DNA of 64,000 nucleotides from Euclidia mi (Eukaryota; Arthropoda; Insecta; Lepidoptera; Erebidae): positions 16,441,326 to 16,505,325 of the forward strand of contig OX123182.2 of NCBI GenBank assembly GCA_944739405.2, given 5' to 3'. The notes below the pieces were generated by a model. It was not told the origin of the DNA, ran no database searches, and saw nothing but the letters and a program-made list of their open reading frames with translations. Shown here one piece after another: positions 18,556-29,842 of this stretch (position 1 is the stretch's first letter; every line of letters starts with the position of its first letter). Made by a program: the position numbers and the translations under genes.

Positions 18556-18584
18556 ATATACATTATAGCTGCTGTGTGTGAAGC

Positions 18585-19074
18585 GCTTCAGATAGAGCGC
18601 ATTCGTCCAACTAGGTGTGGCACGTTGACAGCTATGTGTGCGTGACCTTTGGCGACTGGCACTGTACGGACACGCGCGTCTATGTGTGTGTAAAGTTGCC
18701 AGATTATGAATAATCTCCCAGTATTTTGCATATAGTTATGTAATATTCTTATATTCATTTGTGGTTTTGAAGAATTTACCATGGATTTAATTAATGCTTT
18801 TATAAATACATTTCTTAAATGTAGGTACCGAGTTAAGTTTTAACTACTTCGTAAATCTGTATATATAAAATCTTTGCGTTACTGACTGACTGACAGACAA
18901 GCTACAGCCGAAACTATTCGGCGCATGAAGCTGAAATTTAGCATGTATGTTTCTTGGGAACCGTTGGGGTGCACTAAGACGGGATTTCTCAAAATTCCAA
19001 CGGGATCAGGCAAAAAGAAATACGAAAATATGTGCGTGCGAAGCCGCTGGCGTCGATTAGTTGAGAAATAAATA
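18585..19074 (+). repeat. Spacer, then repeat-like ACTGACTGACTGAC sequence
   Basis: 18585-18840 holds nothing recognised. 18841-19074 starts with TCTTTGCGTTACTGACTGAC and runs into the 76-bp array. I associate it with dispersed lepidopteran repeats, but there is no second copy in the window. Confidence 0.35.
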
Positions 19075-19349
19075 GTATGTATGTACACACGGCACCAAGT
19101 CAAGCTAAACAGTTGCTGTACGATTTTGATACTTATTCCCTACGCCATAAGTATGTATGTACACACGGCGCCAAGTCAAGCTAAACAGTTGCTGTACGAT
19201 TTTGATACTTATTCCCTACGCCATAAGTATGTATGTACACACGGCACCAAGTCAAGCTAAACAGTTGCTGACTGCTGTACGATTTTGATACTTATTCCCT
19301 ACTCCATTAGTATGTATATACACAGGGCGCCAAGTCAAGCTAAACAGTT
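19075..19349 (+). repeat. 76-bp tandem array, left part
   Basis: The unit runs GTATGTATGTACACACGGC ... TACTTATTCCCTACGCCATAA. Copies start at 19075, 19151 and 19227 (the third has an 8-bp insertion, 84 bp), with a partial fourth from 19311. The first two are nearly identical. The array is cut by the element at 19351 and resumes at 21717. Confidence 0.9.
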
Positions 19350-19350
19350 A

Positions 19351-21714
19351 CAGGAGGCCTACCATGAACTTTTAACAAGCGATTCAGTTTTGGAGCAATT
19401 CAGTGTAGGTTCTTAAATTGAATTGTTTTAAAACGTACCATGAGTTTGTTTAAACTGAATCGTGTTTGCATTGTTAGAATGAATGAATGATATCGCTGGA
19501 TCGCAATGACGCAATATAATCACATTGACAGAAAGAGACCAAGCTATACATTTCGTGAATAATGCGGTCTCTTTCCCTTGTTTGCGTTCAGAAACTATTA
19601 TTTCAGTCAGCCATTTTCGGCAAGTTACAATATTGTATGTACCTAGTTATAACTTGTACGCTACAACTAAATTAAGATTCTTTTATAACAAAGCGAATAT
19701 ATTTTGTACTAAAAATAACTACAATATTGAATAGTTAATTAAAATACATTACGTTACATTATTTTTTCTCACAAAAATACCTAGCAAAACGGTACAAATA
19801 CTGACTCGGTGGAAGTTACGAACGTATGTTTTGATTGTTAGCATTTCAAGGTTAACAAAACAAGTAATACAATATCAAGGCCTATTTTATTCTTAGAAGT
19901 ATTGTTTCCATATTTATTAATTATTGCTTTTAATGCTTAATTAAGTCTGAACCCAAGTTTAAAACTTTCTTATAATGGGATATGTAAATTATAATTATTG
20001 GGATCGCTATTATCTTTATCTCTCTTCTTTACTATGAAATATTAATCGATTCACTCATACAAAGATTTCGCAGCTAAACGAAATCGGCATTGTTATTTTA
20101 AGTGGTTTCTTTTTTGTATACAGTGAACCCTTGCGTCGAAGAGTACCTAACTAGGTAACAACCAACTTGTGCACTTGTTGGATTTTTAAGATAAGTGTAG
20201 GGATATAGTTCTGTGATTCAGTAAATCGCCACAAGCTAGGGAACTACTAACACAGGATTTGGAAAGAAATACACCTTAATTTAAATGCACATTGTAAGGG
20301 TACAGTAAAATTGGAAAGGGTGGTGCAAAGTATGTTCAGTAAGTAAATAAAAAATAAATACTTTATTAGCTCACATAAAACTTATATTATCAAAACCATA
20401 TAATATAAAAGTGTTGTACCAATAAAATTGACATTATGGAGTGATAGTGTTTTCTACAAATAAAAAATGTTCTTCAAGTTAGAAGGTAATGCTAGTTTGG
20501 CAATAGCAGCGCGAATGAGTGCCACCCAGAACATCATGAAAACCTTGATAAAACCTAAAACAAGTACAAAAATAAGTATTAATTATTCAATACTATTGAA
20601 TTCTGTTGATTACTTTAACTTTTAACAAAAGCATACTTTACCTCAGTTTTAGTAAGCTCTTCTTATATTTTGGACAAGCAGAAATAATTCTTTATCATTC
20701 GAGAAGAATCTCTTTCCGCAGTTTGCTATATCTGCTGCCACTGTCTGTTGAGCCATAGAACAAGCTGCATGTCACCAATCGGTTTTTGGTCTCCTTTGGT
20801 TTGGTGTTTTCACCCAGGAGCAGAAAATGTCAGTGCAGTCACTATCTACAACAAATAAAGTAACAATTAAGTAATGATATGTTATCAATAAGTCTCTAAG
20901 TCACGTAACTATTGACTTGTAAGTTAAAGATACTATGTAGGTACCTTAAAAGAGTATTGTGTCTATACTGCAGTCACACTAAAATATTCTATGGTTTCAT
21001 GAATTTATTAGCATAAATTTGGTACGGAATGTTTCTTACCTTAAGCTATTGAGATCGGTGGACGTCACCGGCTGCATAGACAATGGTCTCAATGCTTCTC
21101 ATAAAATATCTAGGGCCAATAGTTTAGCGAGGCGTAATCTTTTGATGAATTCTGTTACATCGTGTGGTTTCATCAAATGCTCTTTGGTATGTATGAATAC
21201 GAGTGTTCTCCAGCTTAGCGCCTTTGTTTACGACGTGAAGTGCTAGATACATTATCACATTCAATAAACCGAATAAAACTAGAGTCCTTGGCACATCGAT
21301 TCACAAGAGTTTATGTAAGATTTAACACAGTATTATAGAAATTCTGACACAGAAACCGATCTATAATTAACTTAAACTGATTTAAATCCACATATAATGT
21401 CTAAAAACCCAATAATAATTCTAACTATCCAGTTTATCCACTACAAATTGTAACTTTTATTGAATCGCTAAATCTGACAGATACGCGGTTCAGTTTGAGC
21501 TGACGTAACACTCATCTCATGGTACGGTCTCCTACGGGAAAGGAACGAATGGTTTAAGATTTCGGTTCAAACGCTATCCAACTCACAGCTGCGTCGTATT
21601 GAAATGTAAACACCAAAACTGAGCCGCTATAATGAGGTCATAGTACGATATTGCGATTCTATTCAGTTTAGGTCGTAAACTGAATCGCAATAAGAGGTCA
21701 TGGTAAGCCTCCTG
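19351..21714. mobile_element. 2.36-kb TIR DNA transposon T3 without transposase
   Basis: Ends CAGGAGGCCTACCATGA (19351-19367) and TCATGGTAAGCCTCCTG (21698-21714) are inverse with one mismatch; looser similarity continues for about 45 bp (GCGATTCAGTTT). TA flanks both ends (19349-19350, 21715-21716), suggesting a TA target. It splits a tandem array, so insertion is certain. Inside, no transposase is recognised; short frames do not look conserved. Subterminal CGATTCAGTTT-type motifs recur at both ends. It is nonautonomous or decayed, superfamily unassigned. Confidence 0.8.
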
Positions 21715-21716
21715 TA

Positions 21717-21832
21717 CTATTTTTATACTTATTCCCTACGCCATAAGTATGTATGTACACACGGCGCCAAGTCAAGCTAAACATTTGCTGTACGATTTTG
21801 ATACTTATTCTTTACTCCATAAGAACGGTGCA
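21717..21832 (+). repeat. 76-bp tandem array, right part
   Basis: Continues the unit (TTTTATACTTATTCCCTACG, then one further copy from about 21748 ending ACTCCATAAG). It matches 19075-19349 and restores the interrupted array. Confidence 0.85.
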
Positions 21833-22216
21833 AAGGTCAAAGTTTATAAGCTTGACGAGTAGCAGGGTGTACACGAATATTTCGATCGTTTGGGGATCGA
21901 ACTCAAAACAATATTGTGTAAGGTATATACTAATGGAAATTGAAATTCTATTACTATATTTATGAGAAAGAAGATATATCTACAATATACCTACTTTTAT
22001 AATACGGAAATGTATTTTTCATTAACATGACAATCATTATCACATAATCAATTGACAAGTGCATTTTCCCTAATTCAGGCAGAACGGCGTCGACAAAAAC
22101 TGGCAACACTTACATATTTCTTGCACAAATACGAATTTTATCGAAATTAAATTAGGAAACGGTCAAACTATCAATAGTTACCTGTGAAAAGATATTCCAT
22201 TTTCCTGTTTTTGTTT
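21833..22216. other. Spacer, nothing recognised
   Basis: AT-rich. Open frames here carry no recognisable motif. Confidence 0.3.
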
Positions 22217-22258
22217 TTAGGAACAACTTTTACAGTGTTTAAGAACACAAGACGGCAT
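22217..22258 (-). other. 14-codon frame with a THAP-like N terminus
   Basis: On the minus strand, downstream of CTCTCAGTGCGC (initiator-like, about 22320) and a leader without ATG, the first ATG opens MPSCVLKHCKSCS and then stops. MPxC...C spacing is how THAP zinc-finger domains begin (in host proteins and P-type transposases). The rest of a THAP domain is not visible here. It could be a first exon with an unseen donor, a relic, or chance. Confidence 0.25.
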
Positions 22259-22785
22259 TTTGAGAATTTAAAAGTTGAAGTGATCGTGACGCGTGAACTG
22301 TACGATGCTTCGTAGCGCACTGAGAGTGAGACGAGTTTGTATTCGCTTTTCAATTTTGTATTTGCTTTAGTGGCCGCACGCAACTGTGCCGCGCGTTACA
22401 TCTGATACTTGTCACATCTGTGCCGTAACTTATGTCGATATTCAGGTAGGTAGAGGATAGTACTGCCGCGGTCGAGTCTGTCCATTCATGCTGAAATCAT
22501 TTAAGCTCTACGAAATAAAGAATACCTACTTACCTTTCTGAATGGAATGGGTAGTTTAGCACGACGAGGCGAAACAGCAAGATTTTTTGTAATGGGTTAG
22601 TTCGGACTTCACACCGGCAATAGGGAATAACTTTTAGGTAGGCACGAACTCAGATCAAGTAAGTATATAACACAGCTGTGATAAGGCGTTTCACAGTCCA
22701 ATACCGGACATACGCTTATCGATTTTTTTAGTAGTCTAGTGTGGGAATCGAACCCGCGACCGCTAAGTATACTAGGTGTTAAGAA
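22259..22785. other. No gene; tRNA-like scrap at the right end
   Basis: 22745-22770 (GGGAATCGAACCCGCGACC) is a reverse-strand B-box of the S4/S2 type, a SINE remnant. Nothing else was recognised. Confidence 0.3.
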
Positions 22786-23052
22786 TACGGAATATCACCA
22801 ATTCACCACCCCATATCATCCTATGGGTGTCGTAAGATATATGGATGTATAAGAGGGAGCATATTATGCAGAGAACAGCACTGTAAAAGAAGGAATACTT
22901 GATACAAATACTTCTCACATCTGTGCAAACCCTATACCAACCCGTTTGGCCAGCGTGTTATAGTAGGCCAATGCCTCCTTTCAAAGGAGAGGCCTAGGTA
23001 TTCCAGCAGTGGACTGTTAAAGGCATCAGCCTTTAACATTCCACTGCTGGAA
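22786..23052 (+). mobile_element. Repeat S5, copy 3, ending in a foldback
   Basis: Shares CACCACCCCATATCATCC, GGGTGTCGTAAG, GCAGAGAACAGCACTGTAA, CCAACCCGTTTGGCCAGCG and CCTCCTTTCAAAGGAGAGGC with the other S5 copies. Where others continue GCTGATGATGATG, this one turns back: 23001-23024 and 23029-23052 are inverse (23/24) around ATCA. Confidence 0.75.
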
Positions 23053-23055
23053 TAT

Positions 23056-23400
23056 AAATGATGATGATGATGACTAATTCCCGAGGTTTTATATTGACCA
23101 ATTCGGTTGGTCGAACATGCAGGAATATGTAGAATACCTACCATATTTTACTACCTACTTATTTAGTTAATAAAATGTTTTGATAAATTCTTCAATTTAT
23201 CAAAATATCTTAACGGTAATATTTTGTGGGTAAGTAGGTACCTAATAAAAAAGAAGTCGGTCCTTCATAATAATAAGTGCCTAAGTATTTAACAAAACAG
23301 CTGGCTCAAGCTCAAACTACTTTTCGGTTAAAGAGCCCCAAAACGATTAATAGTCTGATTATTTCAGTTTAACAAAGCGAACAAAAAACTTGCAATAGTT
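23056..23400. other. Spacer, nothing recognised
   Basis: No gene or repeat kin found. Confidence 0.3.
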
Positions 23401-23620
23401 GCGGTCGCTTGCAGTAAGTTAGGTTTGAAAGTTTTTATAATAACGATGACGTTTGGCGGGTGTCGGCGGGGTGAGGGGCGGGGGACGCGCGGCCTGTTGC
23501 CGCTGCATACAACCCAAACAAAACACGCGCGGCGGAGCGGCAACGTCGCACCGCGCCGCCGCGCCGTGAATCGATTCCTCTCCCGCCGCGCCGCCGATAG
23601 GTTCACTCGCAATAGTGAAG
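23401..23620. promoter_or_regulatory. CpG-rich island, possible promoter
   Basis: About 160 bp of very GC/CpG-rich DNA (GGCGGGGTGAGGGGCGGGGG, CGCGCCGCCGCGCCG) within AT-rich surroundings. Open frames exist on both strands because stops are rare in such DNA; none looks like protein. No initiator-donor pair was found. Confidence 0.3.
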
Positions 23621-24589
23621 CACTAAAAGCTTAATTACCGTAAATTACCGATTTTTATTCGCAATGACACGTCTTGATTTAGCTCTTATTGTTAGCGTAA
23701 AATTGCGCCGTTGGAAATTGGGTTCTTGTCTTCATTTTATTCCACGTGGGTTTGATTTTTAAGTCGATTGGTTTTATTGATCTACTGTACATTTAACAAT
23801 ACTGTGATGGGAGTAAAGTGGGCTGAGCTTATTATCATGCATCTACACCTAATTTTATGTGAGAGAATTATCTATAAACATATTGTCAAATCTCTATAAA
23901 GCCTTCAGCAATAAATGAGTTTAAATTAGTTTAAACTTTTGCCTACAACAACAACATAATAGTCAAATTATTCCAAACATTTAAAATACCCCACAAAATA
24001 CCAGAACGGATCACATTACAGTACCAGTTGGGCTAGGTTGTGACCGCAGCTGTGATTAGATATGAATTATCTACATCACGCCAATTTGTACAACTTTGAT
24101 TGAAAAGTCCGACAAATAATGGTTTGGCCGGTTCTATTGTGTATTTAATTTGCCTTCGCGAGCCTAGCTTTGTTAAGGAGGCTTTCGAGGAAAAAGTTGT
24201 TTTAGTAACCTTTAGCCGTCATTAAGCTGTGTTTGGGCGTAAATGAGGAAAGGATCAAGAGTGTAAATAATTAATGGGTTTTGTTTGTCCCAGGCCATAT
24301 ACCGTAATGATAAAAACCTAACTAATTATAAACGATTATTTTACATGTTTGAGTCTCTGATCTGAGTAACAGTAAGTTAAGTACAGTTTTACAAAATGGT
24401 GAAAATAATTAATTTACAATACAGTTCAATTACATTAATAGATTGGTCACGTTTATTACGAAAACAGGAGTCAAGGCTGGCAAAAAAAAATTCTAAAGGT
24501 CTACAATTCTGAAAAGCAAAATGTGTTATGGATGGTTTGATTCCATAACACGACCCCTTTACTTTGAGCAAAACTATCAGCATCGCCGA
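23621..24589. other. Spacer, nothing recognised
   Basis: AT-rich. No repeat copies or gene signals. Confidence 0.3.
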
Positions 24590-24853
24590 CCTAATATAGT
24601 TTTTCAGTGGCTGTTTTATATTTAGAGAAGACCGTCAATATCGCCATCACAAAAACTACAGTGGATGAATCAGTCTCCCGGTAAGTACACAAGTTCCAAG
24701 TGACAATCATGGAAGTGCTCGAAAGCGGGGTGAGCACAATGAGTGACGGATTGACGGCCATTGTTGTCCACAAAGACGAGACAAATCAAAGAATAGCCCC
24801 TCAGCGGATTCCCGGGATCCACTGCTGGAAAGGAATCCCCGTTTGTAATTTCT
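24590..24853 (+). pseudogene. Coding-like relic with one in-frame stop, unknown family
   Basis: A plus-strand frame of about 85 codons (..AVLYLEKTVNIAITKTTVDE.. then, after TAA at about 24682, ..QVTIMEVLESGVSTMSDGL.. and IVVHKDETNQRIAPQRIPG) ends at TAG near 24853. Composition is GC-richer and more protein-like than the surroundings. The single stop is also part of a good donor (CCCG|GTAAGTAC), and TTTATATTTAG at 24615-24625 is acceptor-like, so a 55-nt exon (24626-24680) is an alternative. I do not recognise the family. The 60-codon minus-strand frame over the same DNA is taken as its shadow. Confidence 0.3.
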
Positions 24854-25171
24854 CGTTATAGTTATTTAATTAAATGCAACGCTGAGCTTTTTTGTTTAGT
24901 TCAAGTGAAGTTTTATTAAGCAATTTTCACTTTTCGGCATCTGGCGCCGTCTGTAAATCTATGCTTCTTTACAATATTGTTGTAGGCTTTAATGATCCAC
25001 AATAATTTGCACCGAATCTGGGATTCTATTATTTCCTCTGCCAAAATGTCTATTTAGTTCCTCAAAAATAAATAGGCAAACCAAAATGTAAAAATATCAA
25101 AATACCTACAGCTACCACCTAAGTAACAAGACAACCAAAAATAATTCATGAATTCTACTAATTAAATTAAT
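24854..25171. other. Spacer, nothing recognised
   Basis: No supported feature. Confidence 0.3.
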
Positions 25172-25217
25172 AAGGGACGGTTAGATAGAGTAGACGTACT
25201 CTATCTAACCGTCCCTT
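25172..25217. repeat. Perfect 21-bp palindrome with 4-base loop
   Basis: The arms 25172-25192 and 25197-25217 (core GGGACGGTTAGATAGAG) are exact inverse complements around GACG. No other copy in the window. Confidence 0.9.
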
Positions 25218-28200
25218 CTCCAATATACTGATTAAAACTCGCAGTACAAGCTGTCGGAACTTCCAATCAGTGAAAAGTAAAAACCCCTCCAGCTTTTACC
25301 ATCATTAGTAGTAAGCATAGCAGCACGTTTTTTTCCCATAGCTGCTTCCTTTGAGAGGATCAGCGCATTTCAAATCATGTTCAGGAAATCTCGGTTAGAA
25401 AAAATACAGGCGCGACTCGGTTCGCCGCCACCCCCGCTAATGAGCACTGGTGTTGCCCCCATACATTGCTTTACTGTAAAATTGTAATAACCTGTGTCAA
25501 AGCTCCGCTTTTGCATCACATGATATACCTAGAAAATAATGAGATACCTCTTGCAGGTAATTATTTGTAGGTTTTTCTACTCTCTATGTTTCGCCAGTAA
25601 TTTCTCTCTATCTCTAGGTACATACGTATGTGATTTGAAGGCTTAACATATTCAAACACACATCAGGAATTTCAAACTCTGTTAGTTTTTATATTAGAGA
25701 AATATTAATGTAAGTTGAATTTCCAAAAATTTGGTATATTTAACATTTCTGGTATTTACTCCACCAGGCATTCAAAACAATGCATAACTATCGCCTGCAA
25801 ATATAAACGCAAACTCCAAGCATGGAACTAATAGGCCAGCCAGGCATTCAGCAAGAGCTATGTTATTTATGTGTCAAAACAAAAGCTACAATTTACAAAC
25901 ACAGTTGTATAATGTGTAGCTTTCATCAGCTCGGTAAGAATCGTCGGTACAACCTGTTGACATTCTATTCTTTGAACCGAATAACCGGTTATTTGAAGGG
26001 AATCGACGGTAAACTCTAGAATTACGCGACAGTTACGGAGCGACGGTGACGATTTGATTTTTATTGAATTAAACGACCCCTTCCAAGCTTTGATTCAGGA
26101 TATTGCTGTTTTATTTGTTGATACTATGTTTTGATTACTGTCTAGACTTAAACAGCAATTTGTTAGTGTTTTTCTCAGTTTTGTTAGGGGAGTTTGTAGG
26201 GTTTCAGGGTTTTCATTTGATCAACCTATGCACAGGAAACCAAAAATAACGGCGGATTTAGCTTGCTTAACAGAAAGAAAACCAGAATTTTAAACAGGTA
26301 ACTTTGACTACCTACTCTTACGTGGACATAGGAACTATGTTATATCACATTAAAGCCAAACATTTAAATAACATAGGTATAATGTTATATTTCGCAACCA
26401 AATTCATGGAACTGGTATAAAATATAGCACATAATGGTTAGAAATGTTCTCAAGTCAATTTTATATCATTTTAATGCGATATCTTATATCATTCGAGGCT
26501 TTACGCACTTTGTTTTACATATAAACAGCATTTAAAATGATAATATAGCTTTTCTGAGAAGCTATATCGTATTTCCTCTGGCATAAGACAAAAAAAAATG
26601 AACTGAGATGTTTGAGCACCCCTACAAGTGTACTAGGTACACAGAAATTTTCCATCGTGTTATCAAGACTTGTTTTCACGCGAAAGATTTCCAGGGGCAC
26701 AATTTCGCTCGATATGAAGATCATGTAACGAAATTCGTATAGTCTTAGAGATTCAATACCAATTTAGTATTTGACTTTATTGGTTTCTATGTATCTATGG
26801 GCACTTGGGCAGTATACCTATGTGGCGACCTAACTAATCAACAGGCGCAAAAGATAAAAAGTTTAATTAGTTTTATATAAGTCTTCAGAAGTTCATTTTC
26901 AATTGGAAACAAGGTTTTAAACATGAATATGTATTTTAACACATCTTTTAGCTACTAGCTGCGTGGTCGATGTGAAATCTGAGAACTGTCACATCACTGC
27001 AGGGTTGCTTGAAGCTTTTTTGTCTATAACTGGAAAATGCAATGTCGTTAGGTTCTTGAACGCAATCGGATCATTATTATTAACTTATTCTCTTCCATCA
27101 CTAGGCAGAGGAATTATGTCTGCGCAATAGTATCTATTGCCAAAGTCTGTCTATAAGTCAATTATCTAACATCAGCTCTTCAAAAAAGTAAGCAAGTGCA
27201 GCGCTTGATGTGCTTGGTCACTTCTGTGGACACATTTGCCCATAAACCCCAACATTTAGAGATTGTAAGTTGTAGAATCTCTAAATTTTAAGGAGGCTCT
27301 AATATCCTGCTTAGCTTTTATCTTTATTGCAAGTTTTCTTCGTAACTACGAAACCAAACGTAGAAATTAGTTCTACTTCCTCAATCACGCGGCAAATCCA
27401 ATCTCTTCCGTGCCACAGACAATAACCTTAGAATGTTTATAATCTATGGTCCACAAATCACTGCAAATAGAGCTTGTTCGGGCATCGCACGCGAATTTCA
27501 CCGGCTTCCACCGCATGGCTTCTGTAACTTATCTTGACTATTTACTTATGTAACCTCGTCAAATATTAAAGCTGAACCTTCAATAGAATGCTTATAAAAA
27601 GCTTTATAGTGGCGGTCTTTTATAACCTGCCTCTAAAAGTTATTTGTGTTTTTTAGTTACAGGGACTAGTTTAAGGATACACATGATATCGACCAATTTT
27701 CTATTAATAGACTCCTATCGACTAAACCTGTTTCGGGTTAACTAATTAAAAAGTTTAATTTCCAAAAAATCTGATCAACTACATCTCCCGCTGACGAGGT
27801 CAAGGGGAACAATATATTTATATTCGTCTCTTTCACACAACGGTGATACAGAACCTGCGCCGTAACTTGATATGGCAATAAATAAAATAAATCGTACTGT
27901 CTCTTTTTAACGTTGGATGTTGAGAATAGGGCCGTCCCTTTCGGTCCCGAGCCTATCCGACCTCGTGGAAGTTCGTTTATCGCTCTTCAAATACTTAGTT
28001 TAGAAGTTCCCTTCTAACCTTGAATATTGGAATTCTACTCAGGTCGTGGCGAAATATACCTACCTGATATTCGTGAAGAAACTTTGAGTCAATGTTTGGG
28101 TGGGTGGCTCTTGACTGATTGCAGGATAGTGTGATCAACTGATCAGATTACTACAAATTAATTAGTAACTTTAGACTTTGGTCTGATAAGCTTGTATAAA

Positions 28201-28605
28201 GCAGACATGTGATGTCGCCTTACCAGCTTATCGGCTAGTTGGTAAGCTGATTGTTGTTATTATACTTAGGGCTAAACAGCTTCGCTTTTCTTAGCATCTT
28301 TATTTGATTACTTAGATGAAATAGTTATCTTTTTTATTCCATGCATAGAAAGACACGTCTATTTATATTACTTAAGTACTGAAACTTATTGTAACCAATC
28401 TAATAGATGAAGGTACATAAGTAAGTATGCCAAATTCCCTGTCTTTCTAAAGTGTTGTTTCTTTATTACATTAATCTCTTAATTTGCTGGGTAGGCAGGT
28501 TTAATGTCTTTGAAACTTTTGGTTGCTTCTTTATTTCGACGCCAGGTTAGGTACATCCTTATTTGTTTTGAACTTTTATCAGTATCAATAAATCAACCCT
28601 GGTCG
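25218..28605. other. 3.4 kb with no recognised gene or repeat
   Basis: Uniform AT-rich DNA. Small frames near 25822 and 26515 lack motifs. No TIRs, SINE heads or strong splice pairs were noticed. Confidence 0.35.
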
Positions 28606-28735
28606 TACACCCCGTTGGCCAAACCAGGGTACCAGTAGGCCCAATTCTCCTAATGACTCACATTGCTCTTGTGACGATAATCAGATGAGGCTCTTGTCCA
28701 TCAGTGGACTGCGAAAGGCTGTATGATATGATAAA
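28606..28735 (+). mobile_element. Degraded S5 copy with a T1 TIR scrap
   Basis: CCCCGTTGGCCAAACCAGGG and ATCAGTGGACTGCGAAAGG are S5 landmarks. Between them GGCCCAATTCTCCTAA (28638-28655) equals the outer end of MITE T1. A mosaic remnant. Confidence 0.45.
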
Positions 28736-29029
28736 CCTACATATCTGCTCTCAACAAACCACACAATCGCAAAAGTAATAAGTAAATTGAACAATGAAGG
28801 TGACTTTATCTGTTTTATTTTATTTTAATCCTTTTTGTTGGTAATCCTGAAAGGATGCAGTATCAGTCACAGCCATGGTTGTGAATTTTCAGCGAAACCT
28901 TATTCTCCACTAACTTTAGAAAGACCGTTGCCTCGTACGAAGAATGGCGGAATCCTTACAATGCAGGTTGTATACAAAACTTGTTTGACCAGAATTGAGA
29001 AAAAAAGTGGCGGGCAAGTTCGCCTACAA
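28736..29029. other. Spacer, nothing recognised
   Basis: No supported feature. Confidence 0.3.
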
Positions 29030-29135
29030 TAGCATTCCGCGCTGGCTCGGGCCCGCCCGCGCCCCGCCCCCCGCCCTGCCCCGCGCCCCGCGCCGACGCC
29101 GCCAGTCCGCGACCGAGCGCGACCGCGTGCGCTGT
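29030..29135 (+). promoter_or_regulatory. CpG-rich island upstream of a candidate first exon
   Basis: CGGGCCCGCCCGCGCC, CCCCGCGCCCCGCGCCGACG and similar: about 100 bp of extreme GC in AT-rich DNA. It lies 150-250 bp upstream of the candidate 5' UTR exon (29290-29842), a natural place for a promoter. Confidence 0.35.
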
Positions 29136-29289
29136 GCAGCTCCAACATTAAAATGTGCTCACAAAAGAATCACTATCATAAACAAAACAATCATTGTGAA
29201 TTTTAACCACTGCGTACTATTCTCTAGGAAATGAGATTCTACCTGTAATTAATTTCCTGTCACCCGCTTTAGTTGCAAATAAAACAATA

Positions 29290-29842
29290 TCGCAAACGTT
29301 ATTTTTACATCAAACTTGCTCAGTGGAGGCATGCATTAAAAGGATAGTGAAACCGGTAATCTGTGTTGTGAAAAAGTTGTGTGGTGTGTAATTACGGTTG
29401 TCGTGATCCGGTTGTTATCGATTTTTCGACATCACTAGTCCCGAACAGCTGTTTTGGGGATGCGGAAGCGGTTCGACGTCCGGCGTAGTTTCAATATTTT
29501 CTTGTGACGAGAGTTCTCACTGTGAAGTCTAATAAAATTTAAAAATACAATTGAAATATAAAATTGTTATCCTAAATCCTAAACTATAACATCTTTGTGA
29601 AACACTATTGACACTGTTCGTACAATTATTTGCAAAATAAGTGTTTAGGGAGTGATGTTAAGTGTGGATCTTTATTCGTGTCGTCTTTGCTAAAAATTAA
29701 AAGCATAAACAAAATTATTTGAACGATTGCAGTTCATTGCACTCGGTGCAACGTGCTTGTGAGTTTGATCAAAATTCAGTGTAAAATTGTGTTTTTTAAA
29801 TTGGATTTTCCCCGAGGATCTGGATTGGGACCTGTTCTTAAG
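29290..29842 (+). other. Candidate 5' UTR exon with splice donor
   Basis: The segment reads like an insect 5' leader: rich in GTGTG, AAAATT and short uATGs, no long frame, with an initiator-like CTCAGTGG at 29319-29326 and a strong donor TTAAG|GTAAGG (exon end 29842). The upstream border is uncertain and no DPE is at the right spacing. If real, the gene continues rightwards and a very long first intron follows; no coding exon was identified downstream with confidence. Confidence 0.4.

Larger units (their letters stand above)
12440..18584. mobile_element. Palindromic DNA element T5, split by the gypsy insertion
   Basis: The left end GCTTCACACATAGCAGCTAT (from 12440) is the inverse of the right end ATAGCTGCTGTGTGTGAAGC (to 18584): 24/25 over the full arm. 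Without the LTR element and one ATAT, the host is about 305 bp. Internal copies of AGCTATAATGTA (12452, 12537) and a hairpin at 12455-12482 make it self-complementary throughout. No protein and no clear target duplication were seen. Confidence 0.6.

Noticed and set aside
19075..19349. 76-bp repeats as a CRISPR-like array
   Set aside because: Units are directly adjacent with no variable spacers, and the DNA is animal nuclear sequence.
24591..24773. Minus-strand 60-codon frame with an Fn3-like start (LSSTSMIVTWN)
   Set aside because: No AG acceptor occurs between the upstream stop and the motif, the domain does not continue, and the plus strand reads more like protein.
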